NCBI RefSeq assembly: GCF_900156025.1
Contig: NZ_FTMO01000006.1
Span: 159,612 to 223,611, forward strand
Direction of reading: 5' to 3'
From: Allobosea sp. TND4EK4
GTDB taxonomy: Bacteria; Pseudomonadota; Alphaproteobacteria; Rhizobiales; Beijerinckiaceae
Length of the DNA stretch: 64,000 bases
The first letter of the stretch is position 1. Every line of letters starts with the position of its first letter. A model generated the notes under the pieces. It was given only the letters and a program-made list of their open reading frames with translations, made no database searches and was not told where the DNA came from. This document shows, piece after piece, positions 25,177-33,645 of this stretch. The position numbers were made by a program, and so were the translations under genes.

Positions 25177-28100
25177 ACTCAACCTGTTCAATATCCCGGC
25201 CGGCGCGCCCTTCCTGGAGGTGCTGGCGCAGGCGATGCTCGACGGCCGCTTTGGCCGCGTCCACGATCCGGCGGACCCCGCCGCGATGGCGCGGACGACG
25301 CTTTACCTGCCGACACGCCGTGCCGCGCGCGCCTTCACGGCACTGCTGGCGCAGAAGCTCGGCGGCCGGCCGCTGCTGCTGCCGCGGATCGTCCCGCTCG
25401 GCGATGTCGACGAGGCCGAGACCGCCCTGATCGGGGCCGGGGGCTGGGCGGCCGAGCGCATCGCGCCGATCGAGCCGCTGCGGCGGCGCATGCTGCTGAC
25501 GCAGCTCGTCGATGCCTGGGGCCGCAGCGCCAACCGCAGCCATCTGCGCCTCGACCCGTCCGAGCCTGCCCTGGTACCGGCGACGCTGGCGGATGCCTAT
25601 GCGCTCGCCGGCGATCTCGCCACGCTGCTCGACCAGTTGCAGACCGAGCGCGTCGCGGTGGAGAGGTTGGCCAGCCTCGACGCGCAGCGCTTCGACAAGG
25701 TCTGGCAGCTCAATGCCAGCTTCCTCGCCATCCTGGGCGAGGCCTGGCCGAAGATTCTCGACGCCGAAGGCCTCTGCGACCCTGCCGCCTTCCGCAACCG
25801 CATGCTCGCGGCGGAGCGCGAGCGGCTTCTGGCGGGTGGGGCGAGGGGCCCGATCATCGCCGCCGGCTCGACCGGCACGGTGCCCGCGACGGCCGAACTG
25901 CTCGCCGCCATCGCCCGTCTGCCGGAGGGGGCGGTGGTCCTGCCCGGTCTCGACCTCGCATTGCCCGAGCGCGCCTGGAGTGCCATCGGGACCGAGCCCG
26001 CTCCCTCGCATCCGCAGGCGGCGCTGCACCACCTGATGCAGGTTCTGCAGGCGACGCGGGAGGACGTGCGCGAGCTGGCCGAGCCGGATGCGCTGCGCTC
26101 CGCCCGCGCCGGCCTGCTGCGGGAGGCCATGCTGCCGGCCTCCGTGACAGAACTTTGGGCGGGACTTGATCAGCGCCTTCCGCCCGAACTTGCAGAACAG
26201 GCGATGCGCGGTCTGCGCATCGTCGAGGCGGCCGACGAGCGGGAAGAGGCTCTCTGCGTCGCGCTCGCGCTGCGCGAGGCCCTCGAACAGCCGGATTCGA
26301 ACGTGGCGCTGGTGACACCTGATCGCGGCCTCGCCGAGCGCGTCGTCGTCGAGCTGAAGCGCTGGAATGTCGAGGTCGACGATTCGGCCGGTCTTCCACT
26401 GGGACGCTGGCCTGCCGGATCGCTGCTGCGGCTGGTGGTCGACGCGGCGCTGACGAAGATGGCCCCTTCCGCGTTGGTGCCCCTGCTCGCCCATCCGCTC
26501 TGCCGCCTTGGGCTCAACCGCGAGGCCGTTCTGAAAGGCGCCGCGGCGCTGGAGATCGGGACCTGGCGCGGCCATGCGGTCGGGCCGGGACTGGCGGGCT
26601 TGCATGTCGCGCTCGGCGAATGGGACACGCTGCGCGAAGGGCGGCACGTGCCGGGCCCGCGCGCGCGGCTGGCAGCGGAGGACCGGGCCGCCGCGACCGC
26701 GCTGCTGCACGCGATCGAGAAGGCGAGCGCGCCGCTGCTCGAAGCCCTTTTTCTGGAGGCTCCCTCGCTGGCGGCCGTCGCCCGCGCGGCGCAGGGCGCG
26801 GTGGAAGCCTTTGGCGCGATGCAGGGCGGGGGCTCGCTCGCCTTCGTCGGGCCGGATGGGGAGGCGCTGGCCGGGCTCTTCGACGAGCTTGCCGCCGCGC
26901 AGGATGCGATGCCGCCGGGCGGGCGGCCTCAGGACCTTGTCGCCATCCTCGACGGCCTCCTGAACGAGAAGGCGGTGCGGCGCGCCGGCTCCGCCCATCC
27001 GCGCGTCGCGATCTGGGGGCTGCTGGAGGCACGCCTGCTGGAGGCCGACCATGTCGTGCTCGGCGGGCTGAACGAGACGGTCTGGCCGCCGCAGACCACG
27101 ACCGATTCCTTCATCAACCGGCCGATGCGTGCCGAACTGGGGCTGTCGCCGCCGGAGCGCCGCATCGGCCAGACGGCGCATGATTTCGCGCAGGCACTGA
27201 TGGCGCGCTCCGTCACGCTGACCCGCCCGCGCAAGGCCGGCGAGGCCGAGACGATCGCCTCCCGCTTCTGGCAGCGACTGCAGGCGGTGACGCCGCCGCC
27301 GGTCTGGCAGGAGGCTCTGGGGCAAGGCGCGGCCCTGCGCCGCCTCGCCGGGGTGCTCGGCGTGCCGGCCGAGGCGAAGCCCGTGGGACGCCCGCAGCCG
27401 CGGCCGCCGCGCGCGCTGCAGCCGCTCTCGCTCAGCGTCACCGAGGTCGAGACGCTGTATCGCGACCCCTACCAGATCCACGCCCGCAAGATCCTGAGGC
27501 TCGATGCGCTCGACGCGCTGGTCGAGGAGCCGACGGCGCAGGATCGCGGCAAGCTGCTGCACGGCATCGTCGAGACCTTCACCAAGACCTATCCCGAGCG
27601 GCTTCCGGCCGATGCGCAGGCGCAGATCGTCGCGATCGGAGACCGGCTCTTCCGCGACTATGACGACGTGCCCGAGGTGCGCGCCTTCTGGTGGCCGCGC
27701 TTCCTGCTGACGGCCGGGCACTTCATCCGCTGGGAGGAGCGCCGCCGGAGCGACATCGCGCGCATCGGCGTCGAGCTCGGCACCGGGGCGAGCTTCCCCT
27801 TGAGCGACGGCTCCGAATTCCGCCTGCATGGCCGCGCCGACCGCATCGAGCTGACGCGCGAGCCGAGCCTGCGCATCGTCGATTTCAAGACGGGTGCTCC
27901 GCCGAGCAAGGCGCAGGTGGAGAAGGGTTTTGCGCCGCAGCTCACCCTGGAGGCGGAGCTGGCCGCCCGCGCCGGCTTCAAGGGCCTCGCCGGCCCGACG
28001 CCCGTGTCCGGCGTGATCTACATGAAGCTCCACCACGATCCGAAGGGCTGGGAGAAGGACAAGCCGCTGGTTTTCGGCGAGGAGAGCCTCGCCGACGTGG

Positions 28101-28276
28101 CGGCCCGGCATCTCCAGAACCTGCTCGAGCACATCGAGGCGCTGCGGTCCGGGAAAGAAGCCTATCTCTCCCGGCGCGCGCCGGACTACATCCGCTATGC
28201 CAGTCCCTATGACCACCTCGCCCGGGTCAAGGAATGGTCGGCCGCTCCGGGCGGTGACGAAGGGGGCGAGGCGTGA
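25169..28276 (+). CDS. addB: Double-strand break repair protein AddB
   Basis: A 1035-residue AddB. The start MPELNLFNIPAGAPFLEVLA is typical of alphaproteobacterial AddB. The N-terminal helicase-like part has PTRRAARAF but no Walker A that I can see. The C-terminal RecB-like nuclease has GRADRIEL, the catalytic IVDFKTGAPPSKAQ and QLTLEAELA (about residues 890-935). The cysteines of the iron-sulphur staple in Firmicute AddB are absent from the nuclease region. With AddA it resects DNA ends for RecA. It overlaps murU by eight bases and addA by four. Confidence 0.94.
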   Translation: MPELNLFNIPAGAPFLEVLAQAMLDGRFGRVHDPADPAAMARTTLYLPTRRAARAFTALLAQKLGGRPLLLPRIVPLGDVDEAETALIGAGGWAAERIAPIEPLRRRMLLTQLVDAWGRSANRSHLRLDPSEPALVPATLADAYALAGDLATLLDQLQTERVAVERLASLDAQRFDKVWQLNASFLAILGEAWPKILDAEGLCDPAAFRNRMLAAERERLLAGGARGPIIAAGSTGTVPATAELLAAIARLPEGAVVLPGLDLALPERAWSAIGTEPAPSHPQAALHHLMQVLQATREDVRELAEPDALRSARAGLLREAMLPASVTELWAGLDQRLPPELAEQAMRGLRIVEAADEREEALCVALALREALEQPDSNVALVTPDRGLAERVVVELKRWNVEVDDSAGLPLGRWPAGSLLRLVVDAALTKMAPSALVPLLAHPLCRLGLNREAVLKGAAALEIGTWRGHAVGPGLAGLHVALGEWDTLREGRHVPGPRARLAAEDRAAATALLHAIEKASAPLLEALFLEAPSLAAVARAAQGAVEAFGAMQGGGSLAFVGPDGEALAGLFDELAAAQDAMPPGGRPQDLVAILDGLLNEKAVRRAGSAHPRVAIWGLLEARLLEADHVVLGGLNETVWPPQTTTDSFINRPMRAELGLSPPERRIGQTAHDFAQALMARSVTLTRPRKAGEAETIASRFWQRLQAVTPPPVWQEALGQGAALRRLAGVLGVPAEAKPVGRPQPRPPRALQPLSLSVTEVETLYRDPYQIHARKILRLDALDALVEEPTAQDRGKLLHGIVETFTKTYPERLPADAQAQIVAIGDRLFRDYDDVPEVRAFWWPRFLLTAGHFIRWEERRRSDIARIGVELGTGASFPLSDGSEFRLHGRADRIELTREPSLRIVDFKTGAPPSKAQVEKGFAPQLTLEAELAARAGFKGLAGPTPVSGVIYMKLHHDPKGWEKDKPLVFGEESLADVAARHLQNLLEHIEALRSGKEAYLSRRAPDYIRYASPYDHLARVKEWSAAPGGDEGGEA

Positions 28277-31200
28277 AGCCGGGCTGGAACGTCCCGCCGC
28301 TCACCAGCCAGCGCCAGGCGCGGGCGGCGGAGCCGCGTCTGTCCGCCTGGGTCTCGGCCAATGCCGGCTCGGGCAAGACCCATGTGCTGGTCAACCGGGT
28401 GCTGCGGCTGCTGCTCGACGACGTCGCGCCCGGCCGCATGCTGTGCATCACCTATACCAAGGCGGCCGCCTCCAACATGGCGAACCGCATCTTCAAGGCG
28501 CTGGGCGACTGGGCGACCATGCCGGAGCTGGCCCTGGCCGAGGCGCTGGCGAAGCTGACGGGGCGCTCGCCGACGCCGGCCGAGCGGGCCAAGGCGCGCC
28601 GCCTCTTCGCGGAATCGCTGGAAACGCCGGGCGGGCTGCGCATCGAGACGATCCACGCCTTCTGCACCCGCGTGCTGCAGGCGGCGCCCTTCGAGGCGAA
28701 TGTGCCACCGCGCTTCGAGGTCGCCGACGATCTGGCGCAGGCGCAGATGCTGCGCGAGGCGCGCCGGGAACTGCTCGCCTTCGTCGCCACGCATCCGGGC
28801 GGTGCCGAGGCCAGGGCGCTCGACCTCCTGGCGCGGCTCGCGGCGCAGGATTCCTTCGAGACCATGGTGCAGGAGGCCCTGCGCCAGCGGGCCCTGTTCA
28901 ACGACGAGAACGGCCGCGCCCGCGATGCCTCCGAGATGCGCGCCGGCATCAGCGCGGTCCTGGGCATCGCGCCCGATCTCGACGCGGACAGCGTCAGGAG
29001 CGCGTTCCGGCGCGAGCTCGCGGCCCTGCCCGGTCTGCCGCTGCTGATCGAGACGCTCCAGGCCGGCAGCACCACGCGGCAGAATTGCGCGACGAGCCTG
29101 CGCACGCTGCTGGCGGGGCAGGATGACGGCGACCCGGTCGCCTTCTGCCGGCGTGGGCTGATCACCGCGGAAGGGACGGTCAGCAGCCATATTCGCGGCC
29201 GCGGCAAATCCGAGCTGGAAGGCGCGCCGCTCGCGGCGCTGGAGGCGCTGGGCAACCTCGTTCTGGCGGCTGCCGAACGGCTGAACGCGGTCGCGATCCG
29301 GGACCGCAGCGCCGCGCTCGCCTTGCTGGTGACGCGGATGCTCGCCTCCTATCAGCGCCAGAAGAGCCTGCGCTCGCTCCTCGACTATGACGACCTGATC
29401 GCCCGGACGCGCGCGCTGTTCGAGCGGGTCGAGGCGGCCTGGGTGCTCTACAAGCTGGATGCCGGCATCGACCACATCCTGCTCGACGAGGCACAGGACA
29501 CCGGCGAGGCGCAATGGGCGATCCTGCGCAAGCTGGCCGAGGAGTTCACCAGCGGCGGCGACATCCGCGAGAAGCCGCGGACGATCTTCGTCGTCGGCGA
29601 CGAGAAGCAGTCGATCTATGGGTTCCAGGGGGCAGCCCCCAGCGCCTTCGGCGAGGAGCGGCGCGCGCTCGACCGGCGCGTCAGGGAAGCGGAACTGGCC
29701 TTCGAGGCGATCAGCCTGAACACCTCCTTCCGCTCGGCGCCGGACATCATGCAGGCGGTGGATGCCGTCTTCGCGCTGCCAGACCATGCGCGCGGCCTCG
29801 TCTTCGACGGCTCGCCGCGGCCCGAGACGCACGACACGGTGCGCCATGGCGCGCCGGGCACCGTCGATATCTGGCCTCTCGCGGCCAACGATACGGGTGA
29901 GCCGCCTGACGCCTGGACGACGCCGGTCGATGCGCCCGAGCGGCGCAGCGGCACGGTCAAGCTCGCCGAGCGCATCGCCCGGACCTTGCAGCGCTGGCAC
30001 CGGGACCGCCGTGACGATCGCGGCAATCCCTTCGGGGCCGGCGACGTCATGATCCTGCTGCGCCAGCGCGGGGCGCTGTTCGAGGCGATCGTGAAGGCGC
30101 TGAAGGATGCGGGGGTCCCGGTGGCCGGTCGCGACCGGCTGACGCTCGCCGAGCATCCGGCGGTCGAGGACCTCGTCGTGCTCGGCCGCGTGCTGCTGCT
30201 GCCCGACGACGACCTGGCGCTCGCGACCGCCCTGAAGACGCCGCTGATCGACCTCGACGACGACGACCTGCTGCGGCTTGCGCCGTTGCGCGAGGGCTCG
30301 CTGCGCGCGGCCTTGCAGGCCGCGGCCTTGGCCGAGCCGCGTTACGCCGCTGCCGAGGACAAGCTGGTCCGCTGGACGCGGGAGGCCGGGCGCTGCGGCC
30401 CCTTCCGCTTCTATGCCGACCTGCTCGGGCCGGGCGGCGGACGGAGCCTCGCGCTCGCCCGGCTCGGCGCCGAGGCGGGCGATGCGCTCGACGCCTTCCT
30501 CAACGCCGCGCTCGACCATGAGCGACGCTACGGCCCCTCCCTGGCCGGCTTCCTGCAATACGTGACCGGCAGCGCGACCGATGTGAAGCGCGACCTCTCC
30601 GCCAGCGCGGGCGAGGTCCGGGTCATGACCGTCCACGGCTCGAAGGGCCTCGAGGCGAAGATCGTCATCCTCGCCGATCTTGGCCCCGAGCCCGGCCATA
30701 AGCGCCTGCCCAAGATCCTGGCCGTGCCGGCACCGCGCAGCGTGCTCGTCCCGATCTGGCCGCCTGCCAGCGCCGAGGATACGGCCCGGACAGCGCAGGC
30801 CAAGGCTGCCGTCGTCGCGCAGATGGTCGAGGAGCACCACCGCCTGCTCTATGTCGCGATGACCCGCGCGGAGGACCGCCTGATCGTCTGCGCCGCGCAG
30901 GCCAAGGGCGAGGCGCCCGCCGGAAGCTGGTACGCGATGATCGCAGAAGGTCTCGCTGCCTCCGAGCCCGGCCTGCAGGAGATCGGCACGGGGGACGAAG
31001 CCATCCGGCGCTTCAGCGTGACGCCGCCGGCGACGCCTGAAGACGCGGTGCGGGTTCCCGAAGCGAGCTCTTCTGCCGTCCCGCCCTGGCTGGACCAGCC
31101 GGTATCCCGCGAGGCCGAGCCGGCGCCTCCGCTCAGGCCCTCCGGTGCGCTCGCCGCCGCCGATGGCGAGGAGCGCCCGGGCGATGGTCCCTTCCTGGCG

Positions 31201-31770
31201 GAGGCGGCCGCGGCCGGGCGCCTCGCCCATCTCCTTCTCCAGATCCTGCCGGACGTGCCTGCGGGAAACCGGGCCGAGGCCGCGCGGAGCCTCGCTGAAG
31301 CCCGCGGCCGCAGTCTGCCGGCGGAGCGGCGTGCACGCATCGTCTTGGACGCGCTGCGCCTGCTCGAGGAGCCTTTCCTCGCTGCCCTGTTCGGTCCCTC
31401 CGCGCTGGCGGAGGTGCCCATTTCCGGCGAGATCGGGCTGCCGGGCGGTACGCGGCGCGCGGTCTCCGGACGGATCGACCGGCTCGTGGTCCTGCCCGAC
31501 GCCGTGGTGATCGCGGATTTCAAAACCACGGCCCGGCCGCCCGAACGGGTTGAGGCGATCGCGCCGCAGACGGTCGCGCAGCTTGCCGCCTATGCGGCTC
31601 TGATGGGAGAGATCTATCCGGACCGGCGGGTCCGGGCGCTCGCCGTCTACACCGCCGATCTGAGTTGCTTCGCGCTCGATGCTGGCCAGCGCCGGGCGGC
31701 GCTTGCGGGACTGGCGGAGCAGGCGCAGGGAGCGAGCCTCGATCCGCCGCAGGAGCAGGCGCCACGATGA
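28273..31770 (+). CDS. addA: Double-strand break repair helicase/nuclease AddA
   Basis: A 1165-residue UvrD-type helicase fused to a RecB nuclease. Helicase motifs are in order: motif I SANAGSGKTHVLVNR (about 25-40), Ia ITYTKAAASNMANRI, II LLDEAQDT (about 400), III VGDEKQSIYGFQGA, V VMTVHGSKGLEAKIV (about 785) and VI YVAMTRAEDRLIV. The nuclease at about 1055-1130 has GRIDRLV, IADFKTT and QLAAYAAL. It forms AddAB, the RecBCD counterpart. GTG at 28273 overlaps the addB stop (GTGA), showing translational coupling; the stop overlaps the next ATG. Confidence 0.96.
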   Translation: MKPGWNVPPLTSQRQARAAEPRLSAWVSANAGSGKTHVLVNRVLRLLLDDVAPGRMLCITYTKAAASNMANRIFKALGDWATMPELALAEALAKLTGRSPTPAERAKARRLFAESLETPGGLRIETIHAFCTRVLQAAPFEANVPPRFEVADDLAQAQMLREARRELLAFVATHPGGAEARALDLLARLAAQDSFETMVQEALRQRALFNDENGRARDASEMRAGISAVLGIAPDLDADSVRSAFRRELAALPGLPLLIETLQAGSTTRQNCATSLRTLLAGQDDGDPVAFCRRGLITAEGTVSSHIRGRGKSELEGAPLAALEALGNLVLAAAERLNAVAIRDRSAALALLVTRMLASYQRQKSLRSLLDYDDLIARTRALFERVEAAWVLYKLDAGIDHILLDEAQDTGEAQWAILRKLAEEFTSGGDIREKPRTIFVVGDEKQSIYGFQGAAPSAFGEERRALDRRVREAELAFEAISLNTSFRSAPDIMQAVDAVFALPDHARGLVFDGSPRPETHDTVRHGAPGTVDIWPLAANDTGEPPDAWTTPVDAPERRSGTVKLAERIARTLQRWHRDRRDDRGNPFGAGDVMILLRQRGALFEAIVKALKDAGVPVAGRDRLTLAEHPAVEDLVVLGRVLLLPDDDLALATALKTPLIDLDDDDLLRLAPLREGSLRAALQAAALAEPRYAAAEDKLVRWTREAGRCGPFRFYADLLGPGGGRSLALARLGAEAGDALDAFLNAALDHERRYGPSLAGFLQYVTGSATDVKRDLSASAGEVRVMTVHGSKGLEAKIVILADLGPEPGHKRLPKILAVPAPRSVLVPIWPPASAEDTARTAQAKAAVVAQMVEEHHRLLYVAMTRAEDRLIVCAAQAKGEAPAGSWYAMIAEGLAASEPGLQEIGTGDEAIRRFSVTPPATPEDAVRVPEASSSAVPPWLDQPVSREAEPAPPLRPSGALAAADGEERPGDGPFLAEAAAAGRLAHLLLQILPDVPAGNRAEAARSLAEARGRSLPAERRARIVLDALRLLEEPFLAALFGPSALAEVPISGEIGLPGGTRRAVSGRIDRLVVLPDAVVIADFKTTARPPERVEAIAPQTVAQLAAYAALMGEIYPDRRVRALAVYTADLSCFALDAGQRRAALAGLAEQAQGASLDPPQEQAPR

Positions 31771-32426
31771 GATTCGTTCCCCGTTCGCTGCTGGTGCGCC
31801 CGCGGCTGCTGATCGCGCTCGCGGCGCTGGCGCTGCTGGCCATCGCCCTGCCGGGCGAATGGCGCTGGGCGACACGCCTGCTCGTCGCCTGGGACGCCGG
31901 GGCGATCCTCTACCTCGTACTGCTGTCCACGACGATGTTGACGGAAACCGTCGACCAGATCCGCGCGCGCGCCGAGGAGCAGGATGAAGGTGCGCTGGCG
32001 ATCCTGATCATCGCCAGCCTCGCCGCGACGATGAGCCTCGTCGCCATCGCGGTGCAGTTCGCCGGCCTCGGCAGCGTGCCGGCAGATCAGAAGGGCTGGC
32101 ATTTCGCCCTCGGCGGCATCACCGTGCTGTGCTCGTGGACGCTGCTGCACGCCTTCTTCACCATGCACTATGCGGGGAGCTATTATCGCGGCGGCAGGAG
32201 CGAGCCCTGCCTCGATTTCCCCGGCGAGGGCGATCCGAACTATCTCGACTTCCTGTATTTCTCCTACACGGTCGGCTGCACCTCGCAGACATCGGACGTG
32301 GCGGTGACGACGCGGCAGGCGCGCGGCGTGGTGCTCCTGCACTCGATCCTCGCCTTCGTCTTCAACACCACGATCCTGGCGCTGGGCATCAATGTCGGAG
32401 CGAGCCTGGTCTCGGGCGGCCAGTGA
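31767..32426 (+). CDS. DUF1345 membrane protein
   Basis: A 219-residue inner-membrane protein with about five hydrophobic segments (residues 12-30, 36-54, 78-100, 110-130 and 185-210) and the family's MHYAGSYY...GDPNYLDFLYFSYTVGCTSQTSD stretch (about 133-175). DUF1345 has no known function. The ATG overlaps the addA stop by four bases, so it is translated with addA. Between addA and trxA it is an extra gene relative to the plain addA-trxA order. The frame extends upstream into addA, but the overlap start has the best logic. Confidence 0.85.
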   Translation: MRFVPRSLLVRPRLLIALAALALLAIALPGEWRWATRLLVAWDAGAILYLVLLSTTMLTETVDQIRARAEEQDEGALAILIIASLAATMSLVAIAVQFAGLGSVPADQKGWHFALGGITVLCSWTLLHAFFTMHYAGSYYRGGRSEPCLDFPGEGDPNYLDFLYFSYTVGCTSQTSDVAVTTRQARGVVLLHSILAFVFNTTILALGINVGASLVSGGQ

Positions 32427-32465
32427 CCAGCATGCGCGGCGCCTCTGCCCTGCGGGGCACGCGCC

Positions 32466-32494
32466 TTGACCGCGGCAACGGGCATTCATAGCTT
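32466..32494 (+). promoter_or_regulatory. Candidate promoter of trxA
   Basis: TTGACC (32466-32471) is followed after 17 bases by TAGCTT (32489-32494), 52 bases before the trxA start. The -35 is strong; the -10 is weak. Confidence 0.4.
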
Positions 32495-32546
32495 CGGTGG
32501 CGAAGGGCGGCGCTGCCGCCCACCGTGAACCGAAAGGCAGCCAGCC

Positions 32547-32867
32547 ATGGCGACGAGCAAGGTAACCGATCAGAGCTTCGAGGCCGACGTGCTGAAGTCG
32601 TCCGAGCCGGTCGTGGTCGATTTCTGGGCGGAATGGTGCGGCCCCTGCCGCATGATCGGCCCGGCGCTCGAGGAGATCGCGACCGAGCTGAACGGCAAGG
32701 TCAAGATCGTGAAGATGAACGTCGACGAGAACCAGCAGATCCCGGCCCAGTTCGGCATCCGCTCGATCCCGACGCTGATGCTGTTCAAGGACGGCAAGCT
32801 CGCCTCCCAGAAGGTCGGCGCCGCACCCAAGAGCGATCTCTCCCGCTGGATTTCCGCCGCGGTCTGA
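32547..32867 (+). CDS. trxA: Thioredoxin
   Basis: A 106-residue thioredoxin with the classic active site [10 protein letters not shown] (about residues 28-37) and the cis-proline segment [12 protein letters not shown] (about 73-84). It reduces cytoplasmic protein disulfides and ribonucleotide reductase. Length and motifs are standard for TrxA. It follows addAB, as in many alphaproteobacteria, but has its own probable promoter and a perfect terminator. Confidence 0.97.
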   Translation: MATSKVTDQSFEADVLKSSEPVVVDFWAEWCGPCRMIGPALEEIATELNGKVKIVKMNVDENQQIPAQFGIRSIPTLMLFKDGKLASQKVGAAPKSDLSRWISAAV

Positions 32868-32890
32868 TTCGCCAGCACCTGCACCACATG

Positions 32891-32924
32891 AAAAGGCCCG
32901 CTTCCGTGAGGAAGCGGGCCTTTT
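32891..32924. terminator. Bidirectional terminator between trxA and the DoxX gene
   Basis: AAAAGGCCCGCTTCC and GGAAGCGGGCCTTTT are exact reverse complements around the loop GTGA. A-run and T-run flanks let the hairpin end both trxA and the convergent DoxX gene. Confidence 0.9.
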
Positions 32925-32946
32925 CCGTTTGAAGCAGATGGCGAGC

Positions 32947-33342
32947 TCAGGCGCGGCTGTCCTTGTCGATCGCGAAGGCGCCGGCGCCTGCGAAGACGAG
33001 GTACAGGAAGACGAAGCAGTACAGGATCGCCGCGTCGCCGCTGTTCAGGACGGGGAAGGGGCTCTTCGGCGCATGGGCCATCCAGTAGGCGACCGCCATC
33101 TGGCCTGAGAGGATGAAGGCGACGATCCGGGTCTGGAAGCCGACGAGGATCAGCAGGCCGCCGACGAGTTCCAGAACGCCCGCGAACCAGTAGATCGACA
33201 TGGCGGGCGGCAGGCTGCCGCTCGGCGGCAGCGCCGGGAAGCCGAACAGCTTCTGGGTGCCGTGGGCGATGAAGATCAGCGCGGTGACGATGCGCAGAAC
33301 GCCAAGGGCATGCGGCGCATAGCGGTTCAGGGAGGTCAGCAT
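32947..33342 (-). CDS. DoxX family membrane protein
   Basis: A 131-residue protein with four transmembrane helices and the DoxX signature: RIVTALIFIAHGTQKLFGFP (about residues 14-33), GVLELVGGLLILVGFQTR and MAVAYWMAHAPKSPFPVLNSGD. DoxX proteins are small quinone-linked or integrity membrane proteins of poorly known role. The start at 33342 is chosen because GAGGATACCC stands just before it; the longer frame has no ribosome site. Confidence 0.88.
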   Translation of the reverse strand: MLTSLNRYAPHALGVLRIVTALIFIAHGTQKLFGFPALPPSGSLPPAMSIYWFAGVLELVGGLLILVGFQTRIVAFILSGQMAVAYWMAHAPKSPFPVLNSGDAAILYCFVFLYLVFAGAGAFAIDKDSRA

Positions 33343-33645
33343 GGGTATCCTCTGTCGGGGAAACGATACGGCAGGTCCGGCAGTTTGGTGACAGCCCGGA
33401 GGATTTTGCGCAATATCCCAGGGTGGCCATCTTTCCATTGCGTGATTGCAAGATTGATCACGTTCGCGCGACGGTGGAGCGTGACCTTCGCACGCAGGTC
33501 TCGGGCCAGGCTTTACGAACCCTTAAAAGCGCCATGTTTAAATCCCCATTGACGGAGCCGCTTTGACGGGCGTCCGGACGAGAGCCGATCGGGCGATCGA
33601 GCCCGGCCGTATCCGGCTCTGGGGCTGGCGGCCGAACGGGACAGG
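33343..33645. promoter_or_regulatory. Divergent promoter region of DoxX and PBP1A genes
   Basis: This 303-base gap holds no gene. It carries the DoxX ribosome site at its left end, the CtrA-like box at 33512-33526 and a lower-GC patch (33505-33545) consistent with a promoter for the PBP gene. Confidence 0.4.
33512..33526 (+). promoter_or_regulatory. CtrA-like box upstream of the class A PBP gene
   Basis: TTTACGAACCCTTAA is TTTA-N7-TTAA, one base from the CtrA consensus and the same variant as the box upstream of divL. It lies 120 bases before the PBP start codon. Confidence 0.45.

Noticed and set aside
24893..28216. Very long minus-strand open frame opposite addB
   Set aside because: A high-GC shadow: the codon composition is Arg/Gln/His-rich and the plus strand encodes AddB with known motifs.
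28207..31875. 1222-codon minus-strand open frame opposite addA
   Set aside because: Same reason: antisense of AddA, whose helicase motifs are complete.
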